From contig JBKPAD010000008.1 of assembly GCA_046726235.1 (NCBI GenBank), forward strand, positions 30,896 through 94,895: a DNA stretch of 64,000 nucleotides, written 5' to 3'. The notes below the pieces were generated by a model, which was not told where the DNA came from, did no database searches, and worked only from the letters and a program-made list of their open reading frames with translations. How positions within the stretch are numbered: position 1 is the stretch's first letter; each line of letters opens with the position of its first letter. Position numbers and translations under genes: made by a program. This document shows, piece after piece, positions 9,129-18,019 of the stretch. This stretch comes from Nitricoxidireducens sp046726235 (GTDB taxonomy: Bacteria > Pseudomonadota > Gammaproteobacteria > Burkholderiales > Rhodocyclaceae).

Positions 9129-9797
9129 ATGAACGCCACGACCAAAGAACACCTGAATCGTCCGCACCCGGCGATCCTCGTCGCCGCCGCCTCGGTAACC
9201 GCCTTCGCGCTCGCCGGCGTCGGCGTGCTGACCGGCGCGATCCCGTCCTCGCACGGCACGCAGGCGCCGCTGGTCGCCGCCGCCGATGCGATCGCCACGG
9301 CGCCCGGCCTGACGTCGCCGGCCGCCGAGCCCACGCAACGCGCGGCTGAAAAACCGGCCGCGAGGACGGCCAAACCCGCGCAGCGCGAAGCACGCCGCAG
9401 TACCGCCGTCGCCGCCGGAGCACAAGCGCCCGTGCCGGCCCCGGCGCCCATCGCCGCCGTGTGCCGCGACTGCGGCGTCATCGAGTCGGTGCGCGAAGTC
9501 GCGCGCGAGGGCGAGGCCAGCGGCCTCGGCGCCGTCGCCGGCGGCGTGCTCGGCGCGGTGCTCGGCAACCAGGTCGGCGGCGGTCGCGGCAAGGACGTCG
9601 CGACGGTGCTGGGCGGCGTCGGCGGCGCGGTCGCCGGCCATCAGATCGAGAAGTCGCGCAACCGGCAGGTGGACTACGAGATCGTCGTGCGCTTCGACGA
9701 CGGCAGCAGCCGCGTCATGACGCAGCCGACGCAACCGGCCTGGCGTCAGGGCGATCGCGTCAGGGTGGTCGACGGCGTGATCGGCGCGGGCGCCTGA
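9129..9797 (+). CDS. Glycine-zipper 2TM domain envelope protein
   Basis: A 222-residue protein with an N-terminal membrane anchor (residues about 16-38), a long Ala/Pro/Thr-rich linker, and a C-terminal glycine-zipper segment (GLGAVAGGVLGAVLGNQVGGG) of the Rick_17kDa/SlyB type. It ends in a small basic beta domain (VDYEIVVRFDDGSSRVM). No lipobox cysteine is present, so it is probably an inner-membrane or periplasmic anchored member rather than a lipoprotein. A CRDCG pair near residue 115 could form a disulfide. ATG 9129 is preceded by an AGAGGAAG ribosome site. Its 3' end overlaps the oppositely oriented M48-like gene by 52 bases. The exact role is unknown. Confidence 0.75.
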   Translation: MNATTKEHLNRPHPAILVAAASVTAFALAGVGVLTGAIPSSHGTQAPLVAAADAIATAPGLTSPAAEPTQRAAEKPAARTAKPAQREARRSTAVAAGAQAPVPAPAPIAAVCRDCGVIESVREVAREGEASGLGAVAGGVLGAVLGNQVGGGRGKDVATVLGGVGGAVAGHQIEKSRNRQVDYEIVVRFDDGSSRVMTQPTQPAWRQGDRVRVVDGVIGAGA

Positions 9798-10666
9798 ACC
9801 ACGGCGATGACGGCCGGCGGCGCATCCGCCGGCAGCGGCCAGGGCGGCCCTGCGGTGATCTGATCGAGGCGCGCCTTGGAGACGAGCAGTTCGCCGGACC
9901 AGCCTTCCCCGCCCAGCCTGGGCGCGACCGCGGCGAGCGAATCGGCGATCTCCTCGAGGCTCCAGCCGGCGCGGATCGTCAACTGCAGCGCGAGCAAATC
10001 GGCCTCGCGCAACTGGTCGGCGCGGTAGGTCGCCTTGTAGGCCGAGGCGCCAACGTAGGACGCCGCCGTCGTCGCGGCGGCGATGCCGTCGGTGGCGGTC
10101 AGCGCCGCCGCGGTGCCGCGCAGGATGTTGCCGACCGGCAGCAGCAGCGTGCCGACGACGGAGAAGGCGAGATTGGTGGCGGAATCCTCGTGATGGTGCC
10201 CGGCCATCAGGTGGCCCATCTCGCGTGCCAGCAGGAAGGCGAGCGCGGGCTCCCCGGGATCGAGCTCGCGCGTGCCTCCATGAACGACGACCGTGCCGGC
10301 GGCGCTCGATGCGGTGCCACGTTCAGTCGTATCCAGCAGGCGAATGTCGAAGCGCGGGATCGGCTGCTGGCGCACCTCTTCAGCCGCGGCGCGCACCAGG
10401 CGCTCGCCGGTGCGCAGCAGGCGGCGATTGAAGGCCGCCACGGCGCCGCAGGTGTCCGGACGGCAGGCGCGCGTTTCGCTGAGCAGCAGGCTGCGTTGGA
10501 GGCTCGCTTCGGAGTAGGCGGCGCCGATCGGCTGCGGCGCGATCACCTGCGTGCGGCCGGTACCGGACGTGGCGACGCAGCCTCCGAGGAGGAGCGACAG
10601 CGTCAGCAGCACGGCGAATCCTCGCAAGGCGAGTCCCTCATGTCCGATGGACCGAGGTCGCAGCAT
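9746..10666 (-). CDS. M48-like lipoprotein with altered zinc motif
   Basis: A 306-residue lipoprotein; the signal peptide ends in the lipobox LLGGC. The body resembles M48 metalloproteases, with the helix LAREMGHLMAGHHHED where active members carry HExxH. Here the first zinc ligand is Arg148, giving REMGH. The downstream ExxAD-like element READLLALQL is kept. This change is read directly from the sequence and suggests a non-catalytic member or one with another metal arrangement. The start at 10666 precedes a rather long basic n-region; an internal start is possible. It is transcribed away from gltX in the same direction with a 59-base gap and may share its transcript. Confidence 0.7.
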   Translation of the reverse strand: MLRPRSIGHEGLALRGFAVLLTLSLLLGGCVATSGTGRTQVIAPQPIGAAYSEASLQRSLLLSETRACRPDTCGAVAAFNRRLLRTGERLVRAAAEEVRQQPIPRFDIRLLDTTERGTASSAAGTVVVHGGTRELDPGEPALAFLLAREMGHLMAGHHHEDSATNLAFSVVGTLLLPVGNILRGTAAALTATDGIAAATTAASYVGASAYKATYRADQLREADLLALQLTIRAGWSLEEIADSLAAVAPRLGGEGWSGELLVSKARLDQITAGPPWPLPADAPPAVIAVVQAPAPITPSTTLTRSP

Positions 10667-10725
10667 CGCCCCCGCGGGAGGGCGTGTCAAGGCGAAACAG
10701 CGCGGTGTTTGGCCGCCGTACCGGG

Positions 10726-12117
10726 TTAAAGGTGGTAGTCGATGCGCGCCAGCACGCGCTCGCGGCCGAGCACTTCGAGCACGGCGTCGATCGCCGGCGA
10801 CTGCGGCTGGCCGAGCAGCACGACGCGCAGCGGAATCGCGACCTGCGGCATCTTGAGGCCCTGCGCCGTGCAGGTTTCCTTGATCGCCGCGTTCAGCGCG
10901 GCGCGCTGCCAGTCGGCGCCGGCGAGCGCGTCGCGCAGGGCCTTCAGGGCCACGCGCACGGGCTCGGTGAGGTGCGCCGCGAGCAGTTCGGGCGCGGGAT
11001 GGATCTCGGTGACGAAGGGTTCGCAGGCATCGGCGAGTTCGTTGAGGTTGCCGACGCGATCCTTGTAGAGCGCGACGACGCGCTCTAGCGCCGGCCCGGC
11101 CTCGGGGTCGACGCCGCGGCGCGCCAGCCGGCTCGCCGTCTGCGAGGCGAGGCGCACGTCGTCGGCCGCCTTGATGTACTGCGAGTTCAGCCACACCAGC
11201 TTCTCGGTGTTGAACTGCGCCGCCGACGGCGTGATGTGGTCGAGGTCGAACCACTCGATGAACTGCTGCATCGAGAACACCTCGTCGTCGCCGTGCGACC
11301 AGCCGAGGCGCGCCAGGTAGTTCAGCACCGCCTCGGGCAGGTAGCCGTTGTCGTCGTAGTCGGTGACGGCGACCGAGTTACGGCGCTTGGAGAGCTTCTG
11401 ACCGTCGTCGCCGAGGATCATCGACAGGTGCGCATACAGCGGCACCGTGGCGCCGAGCGCCTTCAGCACGTTGATCTGGCGCGGCGTGTTGTTGACGTGG
11501 TCGTCGCCGCGGATGACGTGGGTGATGTTCATGTCCCAGTCGTCGACGACGACGCAGAAGTTGTAGGTCGGCGTGCCGTCGGCGCGCGCGATGACGAAGT
11601 CGTCGAGCTCGGCGTTCGCGATCTCGATGCGACCCTTGACCTGGTCGTCCCAGGCGACGACGCCTTCGACCGGATTGCGGAAGCGGATCACCGGCTCGAC
11701 GCCGGGCGGCGGCGCGGGCAGTTCCTTGCCGCGCTCCGGGCGCCAGCGGCCGTCGTAGCGCGGCTTTTCCTTCTTCGCCTCCTGCTGCGCGCGCAGCTCG
11801 TCGAGTTCCTCCTTCGACGTGTAGCAGTGGTAGGCGGTGCCGTCGGCGAGCATCTGCGCGATCACGGCCTTGTAGCGCTCCATGCGCTGCATCTGGTAGT
11901 ACGGGCCTTCGTCGTGCTCGAGGCCGAGCCACTTCATGCCGTCGAGGATCGCCTGCACGGCTTCGGGCGTCGAGCGCGCGACGTCGGTGTCCTCGATGCG
12001 CAGGATGAACTTGCCGCCGTGATGCCGGGCGAAGGCCCAGGCGTACAGCGCGGTGCGGGCGCCGCCGATGTGCAGGTAGCCGGTGGGACTGGGGGCGAAA
12101 CGGGTGCGGACGGTCAT
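10726..12117 (-). CDS. gltX: Glutamyl-tRNA synthetase
   Basis: A 463-residue class I glutamyl-tRNA synthetase. It begins MTVRTRFAPSPTGYLHIGG, which contains the HIGH-type signature, and carries the second ATP motif in GQKLSKRRNSVAV, followed by the helical anticodon-binding domain. It charges tRNA-Glu. ATG at 12117 was chosen over an upstream in-frame codon at 12207 because the family starts four residues before RFAPSPTG. It is divergent from the small exported gene at 12250, with a 132-base shared promoter region in which no clear promoter stands out. Confidence 0.96.
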   Translation of the reverse strand: MTVRTRFAPSPTGYLHIGGARTALYAWAFARHHGGKFILRIEDTDVARSTPEAVQAILDGMKWLGLEHDEGPYYQMQRMERYKAVIAQMLADGTAYHCYTSKEELDELRAQQEAKKEKPRYDGRWRPERGKELPAPPPGVEPVIRFRNPVEGVVAWDDQVKGRIEIANAELDDFVIARADGTPTYNFCVVVDDWDMNITHVIRGDDHVNNTPRQINVLKALGATVPLYAHLSMILGDDGQKLSKRRNSVAVTDYDDNGYLPEAVLNYLARLGWSHGDDEVFSMQQFIEWFDLDHITPSAAQFNTEKLVWLNSQYIKAADDVRLASQTASRLARRGVDPEAGPALERVVALYKDRVGNLNELADACEPFVTEIHPAPELLAAHLTEPVRVALKALRDALAGADWQRAALNAAIKETCTAQGLKMPQVAIPLRVVLLGQPQSPAIDAVLEVLGRERVLARIDYHL

Positions 12118-12249
12118 GGCGGAGGATCGCGCTGAAAGGCCGGCGATTTTAGCAAACCGGAGCAGGCGCTCTTCCCGGGCTCTTAACCCGTCGACGGCGC
12201 GCTTCATGCTTCGCGTACACTAACCCGCGTCGTCACCAAGGAGAATCCG

Positions 12250-12543
12250 ATGTCCAAGCTTCTTGTCATGATCGTCGGCCTCGCCTGCGCCGCCTCGCTC
12301 GCGGCGGCGGAAGGCCAGCCGCGCAAGGTATGGACCGCCAGGGACGTCATCATCGCGTCGGGCGGCGTGCCGCCGGACGACGCGCCCGCCGTCCAGGCCG
12401 CTCAGGCCGCCCCGGGCGAGCCGGCCGCTCCCGCCGCCGCTCCGGCGAAGGCGAAAAAGTCGAAAGCAAAGGCGACCCCCAAGGCCAAGAAGAAGGCCGC
12501 GGCGAAAGGCACGAAAAAGCCGCGCGCCAAGTCCCGGCGGTAG
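12250..12543 (+). CDS. Small exported Lys/Ala/Pro-rich protein, unknown function
   Basis: A 97-residue protein with a clear signal peptide (MSKLLVMIVGLACAASLAAA) and an AAGGAG ribosome site. After a short neutral segment (VWTARDVIIASGG) it becomes an Ala/Pro linker and then a strongly basic tail of repeated AKKK and KAK blocks, reminiscent of histone-H1-like or polyanion-binding tails but predicted periplasmic. It does not match a family I know. The Sco-like gene follows seven bases later, so the two probably form an operon. Low-complexity sequence makes homology searches unreliable here. Confidence 0.65.
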   Translation: MSKLLVMIVGLACAASLAAAEGQPRKVWTARDVIIASGGVPPDDAPAVQAAQAAPGEPAAPAAAPAKAKKSKAKATPKAKKKAAAKGTKKPRAKSRR

Positions 12544-12549
12544 CGCCGG

Positions 12550-13071
12550 ATGCGCCTTCTCCCGGCCCTGCTCGCCGTCCTGGCGCTGGCGCCCGCATCG
12601 GCCGCCGGCGATCCCGGCATCTACGACTCGACCGTTCCCCTCGTCGACGACCGCGGCTGGCGCACCACGCTGAGCGCCTGGCGTGGGCAGCCGGCGATCG
12701 TCAGCATGGAATACGCGAACTGCCGCTTCATCTGCTCGCAGACGCTGGCACGGCTTAAGGACATCCAGGCGGCTGCCGACGCGGCCGGGCGCCGTTTCGA
12801 GTTCATCGTCGTCAGCCTCGACCCGAAGAACGACACGCCCGAAGCCTGGCGCCGCTACCGCAAGGCGCGCGGCGCCGAACGCGGCAACTGGACCTTCCTC
12901 ACCGCCAGCGAGGCCGACACGCCGGCCATGGCGCGGCTGCTCGGCGTCAAGTACTGGCTGTTCGACGGCCACATCATGCATGACTTCCGCGTGCTGCGCC
13001 TCGACGCCGACGGCAGGGTGACCGGCGTGATGGAGACTTACGACGCCAGCGCCGAAGCTTTCGTGCGCTGA
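12550..13071 (+). CDS. SCO1/SenC-family copper chaperone or thiol protein
   Basis: A 173-residue exported thioredoxin-fold protein. The Sco copper site is visible: Cys58 and Cys62 in CRFIC, and His141 in DGHIMHDF, although the first cysteine motif is CRFIC rather than the common CPxxC. The pattern VSLDPKNDTPEAWRRY is typical of the family. Sco proteins insert copper into or reduce the CuA site of cytochrome oxidases and can act as periplasmic thiol oxidoreductases. No oxidase subunit genes adjoin it, so the client is unknown. The signal peptide covers residues 1-19. Confidence 0.85.
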   Translation: MRLLPALLAVLALAPASAAGDPGIYDSTVPLVDDRGWRTTLSAWRGQPAIVSMEYANCRFICSQTLARLKDIQAAADAAGRRFEFIVVSLDPKNDTPEAWRRYRKARGAERGNWTFLTASEADTPAMARLLGVKYWLFDGHIMHDFRVLRLDADGRVTGVMETYDASAEAFVR

Positions 13072-13118
13072 GCGGCCCAGGCATTAGAATCGAAGCCAAA
13101 GTCACCCAAGGGCAAACC

Positions 13119-14036
13119 ATGTCCGCCGCACCGGACGCCAGCCTCGTAAGCCCCGTCGCCAAGCCCGACGTGAACCAGCGCCGCAGGATGCTGCTGGCCG
13201 CCACCTTCGTGCTCGCCTACGTCTTCGGCACCATGCTCTCGGCCTACATCCACGGCATGCACGTCGAGGCGCGGCGCGCCGAGACGAAGATGATCGCGCA
13301 AGGCTATGCGCAGCGAATCCAGGAACGCCTCCAGACCGCGCTGGTCTCGACCCACATGCTCGGCGCCATGGTCAAGCAGTCGGGCGGCAACCTGCCTAAC
13401 TTCGACGAGGACGCCGCCGAACTGCTGACGCTGTTTCCCAGCGTCAGCGCGCTGCAGCTCGCGCCCGACGGCGTCATCCGCGACATCTACCCGCTCGCCG
13501 GCAACGAGGCCGCCCTCGGCCACGACCTGCTCGCCGACCGCAAGCGCAACCGCGAAGCCGCCGCCGCGGTGACGACGCGGCAACTCACGCTCGCAGGCCC
13601 CTTCAAGCTGGTCCAGGGCGGCATGGGCACGGTCGGACGCCTGCCCATTTTCCTCGCCAACGAGCGCGGCGACACCTACTTCTGGGGCTTTGCGATCGCG
13701 CTGATCCGCGTCCCCAACCTGCTCGACGCCTCGGGCGTCACCGGGCTGGCGCGCTCCGGCTATCGCTACGAGCTCTGGCGCACGCACCCGGACACCGACC
13801 AGAAGGAGGTCTTCGCCCGCAGCGGCGATGCGGCGCCCGACAATCCCGTCGAGTACGTCTTCACCGTGACGAACGGCCGCTGGGTGCTGGCGATCGCGCC
13901 GGAGGACGGCTGGCTGAGCAGTACGGACTACCTCGAGATCTTCGGCCTCAGCCTGCTGGCGGCGATCGTTGTCACCCTGCTCCAATACGCGGGGCTGCGG
14001 CTGCTGTTCGAAGACCGCCCGAAGACTCCCGCTTAA
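13119..14036 (+). CDS. Stand-alone membrane CHASE-type sensor protein
   Basis: A 305-residue protein with one membrane helix near residues 26-45, a periplasmic domain of about 220 residues, and a second helix near 268-290 (LEIFGLSLLAAIVVTLLQYAGL). The periplasmic part has CHASE-like features (a helical QGYAQRIQERLQTAL start, then FPSVSALQLAPDGVI and VYPL-like IYPLAGNEAALG). CHASE domains normally sit on kinases or cyclases, but here no cytoplasmic output domain follows the second helix. Its end overlaps by four bases the end of the large GGDEF/EAL gene on the other strand. It could supply sensing to a partner; that is inference. Confidence 0.7.
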   Translation: MSAAPDASLVSPVAKPDVNQRRRMLLAATFVLAYVFGTMLSAYIHGMHVEARRAETKMIAQGYAQRIQERLQTALVSTHMLGAMVKQSGGNLPNFDEDAAELLTLFPSVSALQLAPDGVIRDIYPLAGNEAALGHDLLADRKRNREAAAAVTTRQLTLAGPFKLVQGGMGTVGRLPIFLANERGDTYFWGFAIALIRVPNLLDASGVTGLARSGYRYELWRTHPDTDQKEVFARSGDAAPDNPVEYVFTVTNGRWVLAIAPEDGWLSSTDYLEIFGLSLLAAIVVTLLQYAGLRLLFEDRPKTPA

Positions 14037-17000
14037 CGCCGCCGCAGGCGGCTGGCGCTCAACAACTGCACGGTCCCCGGAGCGGGACGCGGCATCTCGA
14101 AGATGCGCTGTTCGGCGAGGCCGGCGACGAACTCGGCGGCGCTCACCGGGCGCGAGAAGCGGAAGCCCTGCAGCAGGTCGCAGCCGGTATCGCAAAGGAA
14201 GGACACCTGCTCCTCCGTCTCGACGCCTTCGGCGATGATGTCGAAGTGCAGCGAGTGGCCGAGCGCGAGGATGGCGCGCGTGATCGACACCGCCTCCGCG
14301 TCGTGCGGAATGTCGCGCACGAACGACTGGTCGATCTTCAGCGTCGTCATCGGCAGGCGCTTGAGGTACGAAAGGCTCGAGTAGCCGGTGCCGAAGTCGT
14401 CGATCGACAGCTTGATGCCGAGCGCCTTGAGTTCATGGAGGATGCGGATGCCCTGCTCGGCGTCACGCATCAGCGCGCTCTCCGTGAGCTCGATCTCGAG
14501 CTGCCGCGGCGAGATGCCGTGCTCGGCGATGGCGCGCGCGACGATGCGCGGGAACTCCGCCGTCAGCTGCAGCGCCGAGACATTCACCGCGACGAACAGC
14601 TCCTCGCCCGCCACCATCTGCCAGCGGCGAGCCTCGGCGCAGGCCTTGTTCAGCACCCACTCGCCGACCTCGGCGATGAGGCCGATCTCCTCCAGCAGCG
14701 GCACGAACACCGCCGGGCTGACGCTGCCGCCGAGTTCCTCGCAGCGCCAGCGCAGCAGCGCTTCGGCGCCGACGATGCGCCCGGTCGCCGTGGCGACGAA
14801 GGGCTGGAAGCTGACCGACAGCTCGCCGCGCTGCAGCGCGTGGTGCAGGCGGCCTTCGAGGCGCACGCGTTCGGCGGCGCGCTCGTTCATCTCCTGGCGG
14901 AAGAAGCGGTAGGTGTTGCCGCCGTCCTCGATCGCCTGATACATCGCCATGTCGGCGTTGTGGATCAGCGCATCGGCGTCGGCGCCGTCCTCGGGGAAGA
15001 TGCTGATGCCCATGCTGGTCGAGACGTGAATCTCCTCGTCGTCGATGTCGAAGGGATCGTAGAGCGCCTCGCGCACGCGGTGCACGCGCGCCGCGGCCTC
15101 TTCCGCCGAGTTGAGCCCCGGTATCAGCAGCGCGAACTGGTCGCCGCCGAGGCGGGCCACGTCCGCCTTGCTGCCGGCCACCGCCACCAGCCGCTGCGCG
15201 ACCTCGACCAGCATCAGGTCGGCGGCGGCGTGGCCGATCGTCTCGTTGACCAGCTTGAAGCGGTCGAGGTCGAAGTACACGACGGCGACGCCCTTGTCGT
15301 CGACGGCCGACTCCACCATCGCCTGCTGCACGCGCGCGCGGAAGTGGTCGCGGTTGGGCAGCGACGTCAGGCTGTCGTAGTGGGTCAGGAAGTCGAGGCG
15401 CTCCTCGATGCGGCGGCGCGCGGTGAGGTCCGAGAACACGGCGACGTAGTTGGTGATCTTGCCCTCTTCGTTGCGCACGACGCTGATCGTGAGCCACTCG
15501 GGGAACTCCTCGCCGTTCTTGCGCCGGTTGATGACTTCGCCGCGCCACTCGCCTTCCACCTGCAGGCTCGCCTGCATCTGGTCGAAGAACTCGCGGCTGT
15601 GGCGCCCCGAATTCAGCAGCGACGGCGTGCGGCCGATGACTTCGTCCGCGGCGTAGCCGGTCACCGTCGAGAAGGCGTGGTTCACCATCAGGATGCGGTT
15701 CTGCTCGTCCGTGATCATGATGCCTTCGGAATTGTTCTCGAAGACGCGCGCGGACAGTTCGAGCTTGGCCTCGGCGGCGCGGCGCATGCCTTCCTCGCGC
15801 AGCGCGTCGAGCGCGAAGGCGAGGTTGCCGGTCAGTTCCTCGAGCAGCGACTGCTCCTCGGCGGTGAAGGTCTGGCCGACGGCGCCGAGGATGCCGATGT
15901 CGCCCCAGTCGCTCGTGTTCGAGCGCAGCGGCAGGTGCAGCAGCGGCTGCAGCCCGAGGCCGGAGAGCTCGGCGGCCAGCGCCGAGTCGCAGCAGTCGAG
16001 CGCCGCGCAGTTGAGCCGGCGCTGCGGCCAGCAGCGACGCGCCGGATTCTCGATCTCGTCGCAGATGCGCATCGCATAGCGGCGGATCGGCTCGTCGGCG
16101 ATCACCGTCGCCGCATCACCGGTGCCGACGCGGATCCACACCGCCGGGAATTCGCCCTTCTCCTGCAGGATCGTGCGCGCCTCGGAGAGCAGGCGATCGC
16201 GGTCGCGCGTGTAGATGATCAGGTGGTTGATTTCGCTCAGCACGGTGAGCACGCGGTTCAGCCGGGCGACGCGCCGTTCCGCGTTCTTGCGTTCCGAGAT
16301 GTCCAGCGCCATGCCGACGATGCCGCCGTTGCTGCCGTCGGCGTTGCGGAACACGGCCTTATGGAACATGGTCTCGGCGAGCGTGCCGTCGCCGCGCTTC
16401 ACCTGCGACTCGTAGATCTGCTTGCCGCCGCTCTCGATCAGCGCGCGGTCGGCACGGTCGTACTCGACCGCCAGTTCCGGCGGCGAGATTTCGAACACCG
16501 TCTTGCCGATCAGATCCGCGCGCGGCTTGCCGATGAACTCCTCGAACGGCGCGTTGACGGCCAGATAGCGCCCGGTGACGTCCTTCGAGAACACCGGGCC
16601 CGGGAAGGCCTCGATCAACTGCTCGAGGAAGTGCAACTGTTCCTTCAGGCGGCGGTCGAGCGTCTCGCGCTCGGTCAGATCCTCGCCGAATTCGAGGATG
16701 TACTGCGGCACGCCGTCGCGGTCGCGCAGCGCCGTCTTGTGATAGCCGACCCAGCGCGCCTCGTGGCCCGGCATCTCGACGCGCTGCACCGGCAGGTCGA
16801 TGACGCCCTCCTTGGCGATGGCGTCGAGGTCGGCCTGCGTCAGCCGGTCGGCGAGTTCGGGCGCATAGATCTCTTCGTTGCTGCGGCCGGAAACGAAGTC
16901 GCGCGAGCGCCCGAGGATGCGTTCGCCCGAGCGGTTGATGCGCGAGATGCGCAAGTCCGAGGCGCGCTTGAGCACGATCATGCCGGGGATGTGCTCGAAG

Positions 17001-17962
17001 ATCGTGTCGAGCAGCGCGTGCGAGCGCTCGAGATAGGACTCGGCCTTGATGCGCGCCGCGATTTCCTTCTTCAGCGCCACCTTTTCGGCGGCGATTTCCT
17101 GCGTGCGCGCCTCCACCTCGCGCTCCAGCAGCTGAGGCCGCCGCAGCAGGTGGTAGCTGAGCATGAACAGCAGCAGCGCGGCGAGCGTGATGCCCGTGCC
17201 CGCCATCAGCGGCATGCCGGCCCAGGGCACGCGCGGCGGCACCACGCGCAGCGTCAGCATCTCGTCGCCGATGAGGCGGATCGATTGCGACACGCCCGCA
17301 TCCTCGAGGTTGCCGCCGGAATAGACGATCGAATTCGCGCGTCCCGACTGCCACTGCACGCTGAACTCGACGCCGAAGCCGGCGTTCACCAGCGCCAGCA
17401 GCTGCAATTCCTGGATCAGGCGCGCCAGCGACGCCTCCGCCGTCAGGTAGCCCCAGAACTTCTGGTTGCCGCCGGCATCGACTTCGGACAGGCCCTCGGT
17501 GATCAGCAGGCTGCCGTCGCCGAAGCCGATGAAGGCGCGCTTGGTCGCCAGCAGCGTCGTCGTCGGACGGAACATGATCTTCACCGGCTGGGCCTGATCC
17601 TCGGCGCTGCGCTGGATGACCGTGGCAGGCCCGTGGGTCGAGGCGATGTTCACCGATTCGACGATGCCGCTCATGCCGAGCAGGCTGCGGATGGTCGCCT
17701 CGAAGCGCGCCGGGGTGCCGGCCTGAGAGATCGTCAGCGCGACGATGCCGGGCATGGTGCGCGCGCGGTCGAGCAGCGCTTGGGCATGCGCGACGCGGTT
17801 GGTCAGGTGTCGCTCGGCCTCGGCGGCGAGCGAACGGCGGTGGTGGTCCCGATAATCCAGCGCGAAATAGGCGGGGACCGCCGCAAAAATGGCCACGGCG
17901 GCGACGGAGGCGAGTGCGGCGCCAAGCCGGGTTCTGCGGACGGCGTGAAGAAATCGGGACAT
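14033..17962 (-). CDS. Large membrane PAS/PAS/GAF/PAS-GGDEF-EAL c-di-GMP protein
   Basis: A 1309-residue signalling protein. In order: membrane helix (about 15-33), periplasmic sensor, second helix (about 255-275), short coiled coil, PAS (about 310-430), PAS (about 440-560), GAF-like domain (about 570-720), PAS (about 735-855), GGDEF (about 860-1020) and EAL (about 1035-1290). The EAL half keeps the catalytic set: AEALLRW near 1067, LEIELTES, IDDFGTGYSSL, LKIDQSFV and AEGVETEEQV. The GGDEF loop reads LGGDQF near 940, so the signature Glu is Gln and cyclase activity is doubtful. The likely role is phosphodiesterase control of c-di-GMP, perhaps with GTP binding by the degenerate cyclase half. 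It is convergent with the CHASE-type gene. Confidence 0.9.
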   Translation of the reverse strand: MSRFLHAVRRTRLGAALASVAAVAIFAAVPAYFALDYRDHHRRSLAAEAERHLTNRVAHAQALLDRARTMPGIVALTISQAGTPARFEATIRSLLGMSGIVESVNIASTHGPATVIQRSAEDQAQPVKIMFRPTTTLLATKRAFIGFGDGSLLITEGLSEVDAGGNQKFWGYLTAEASLARLIQELQLLALVNAGFGVEFSVQWQSGRANSIVYSGGNLEDAGVSQSIRLIGDEMLTLRVVPPRVPWAGMPLMAGTGITLAALLLFMLSYHLLRRPQLLEREVEARTQEIAAEKVALKKEIAARIKAESYLERSHALLDTIFEHIPGMIVLKRASDLRISRINRSGERILGRSRDFVSGRSNEEIYAPELADRLTQADLDAIAKEGVIDLPVQRVEMPGHEARWVGYHKTALRDRDGVPQYILEFGEDLTERETLDRRLKEQLHFLEQLIEAFPGPVFSKDVTGRYLAVNAPFEEFIGKPRADLIGKTVFEISPPELAVEYDRADRALIESGGKQIYESQVKRGDGTLAETMFHKAVFRNADGSNGGIVGMALDISERKNAERRVARLNRVLTVLSEINHLIIYTRDRDRLLSEARTILQEKGEFPAVWIRVGTGDAATVIADEPIRRYAMRICDEIENPARRCWPQRRLNCAALDCCDSALAAELSGLGLQPLLHLPLRSNTSDWGDIGILGAVGQTFTAEEQSLLEELTGNLAFALDALREEGMRRAAEAKLELSARVFENNSEGIMITDEQNRILMVNHAFSTVTGYAADEVIGRTPSLLNSGRHSREFFDQMQASLQVEGEWRGEVINRRKNGEEFPEWLTISVVRNEEGKITNYVAVFSDLTARRRIEERLDFLTHYDSLTSLPNRDHFRARVQQAMVESAVDDKGVAVVYFDLDRFKLVNETIGHAAADLMLVEVAQRLVAVAGSKADVARLGGDQFALLIPGLNSAEEAAARVHRVREALYDPFDIDDEEIHVSTSMGISIFPEDGADADALIHNADMAMYQAIEDGGNTYRFFRQEMNERAAERVRLEGRLHHALQRGELSVSFQPFVATATGRIVGAEALLRWRCEELGGSVSPAVFVPLLEEIGLIAEVGEWVLNKACAEARRWQMVAGEELFVAVNVSALQLTAEFPRIVARAIAEHGISPRQLEIELTESALMRDAEQGIRILHELKALGIKLSIDDFGTGYSSLSYLKRLPMTTLKIDQSFVRDIPHDAEAVSITRAILALGHSLHFDIIAEGVETEEQVSFLCDTGCDLLQGFRFSRPVSAAEFVAGLAEQRIFEMPRPAPGTVQLLSASRLRRR

Positions 17963-18019
17963 TGACGGGGTCGGGGATCGGTACCCCGCCCTAAAAGCAA
18001 TTAGGGCGCCAGCGCGGCC

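Noticed and set aside
14246..17965. Open frame of 1239 codons on the plus strand opposite the GGDEF/EAL gene
   Set aside because: It is the antisense shadow of a GC-rich gene; composition is Arg/Ala/Asp/Val-rich without any domain pattern.
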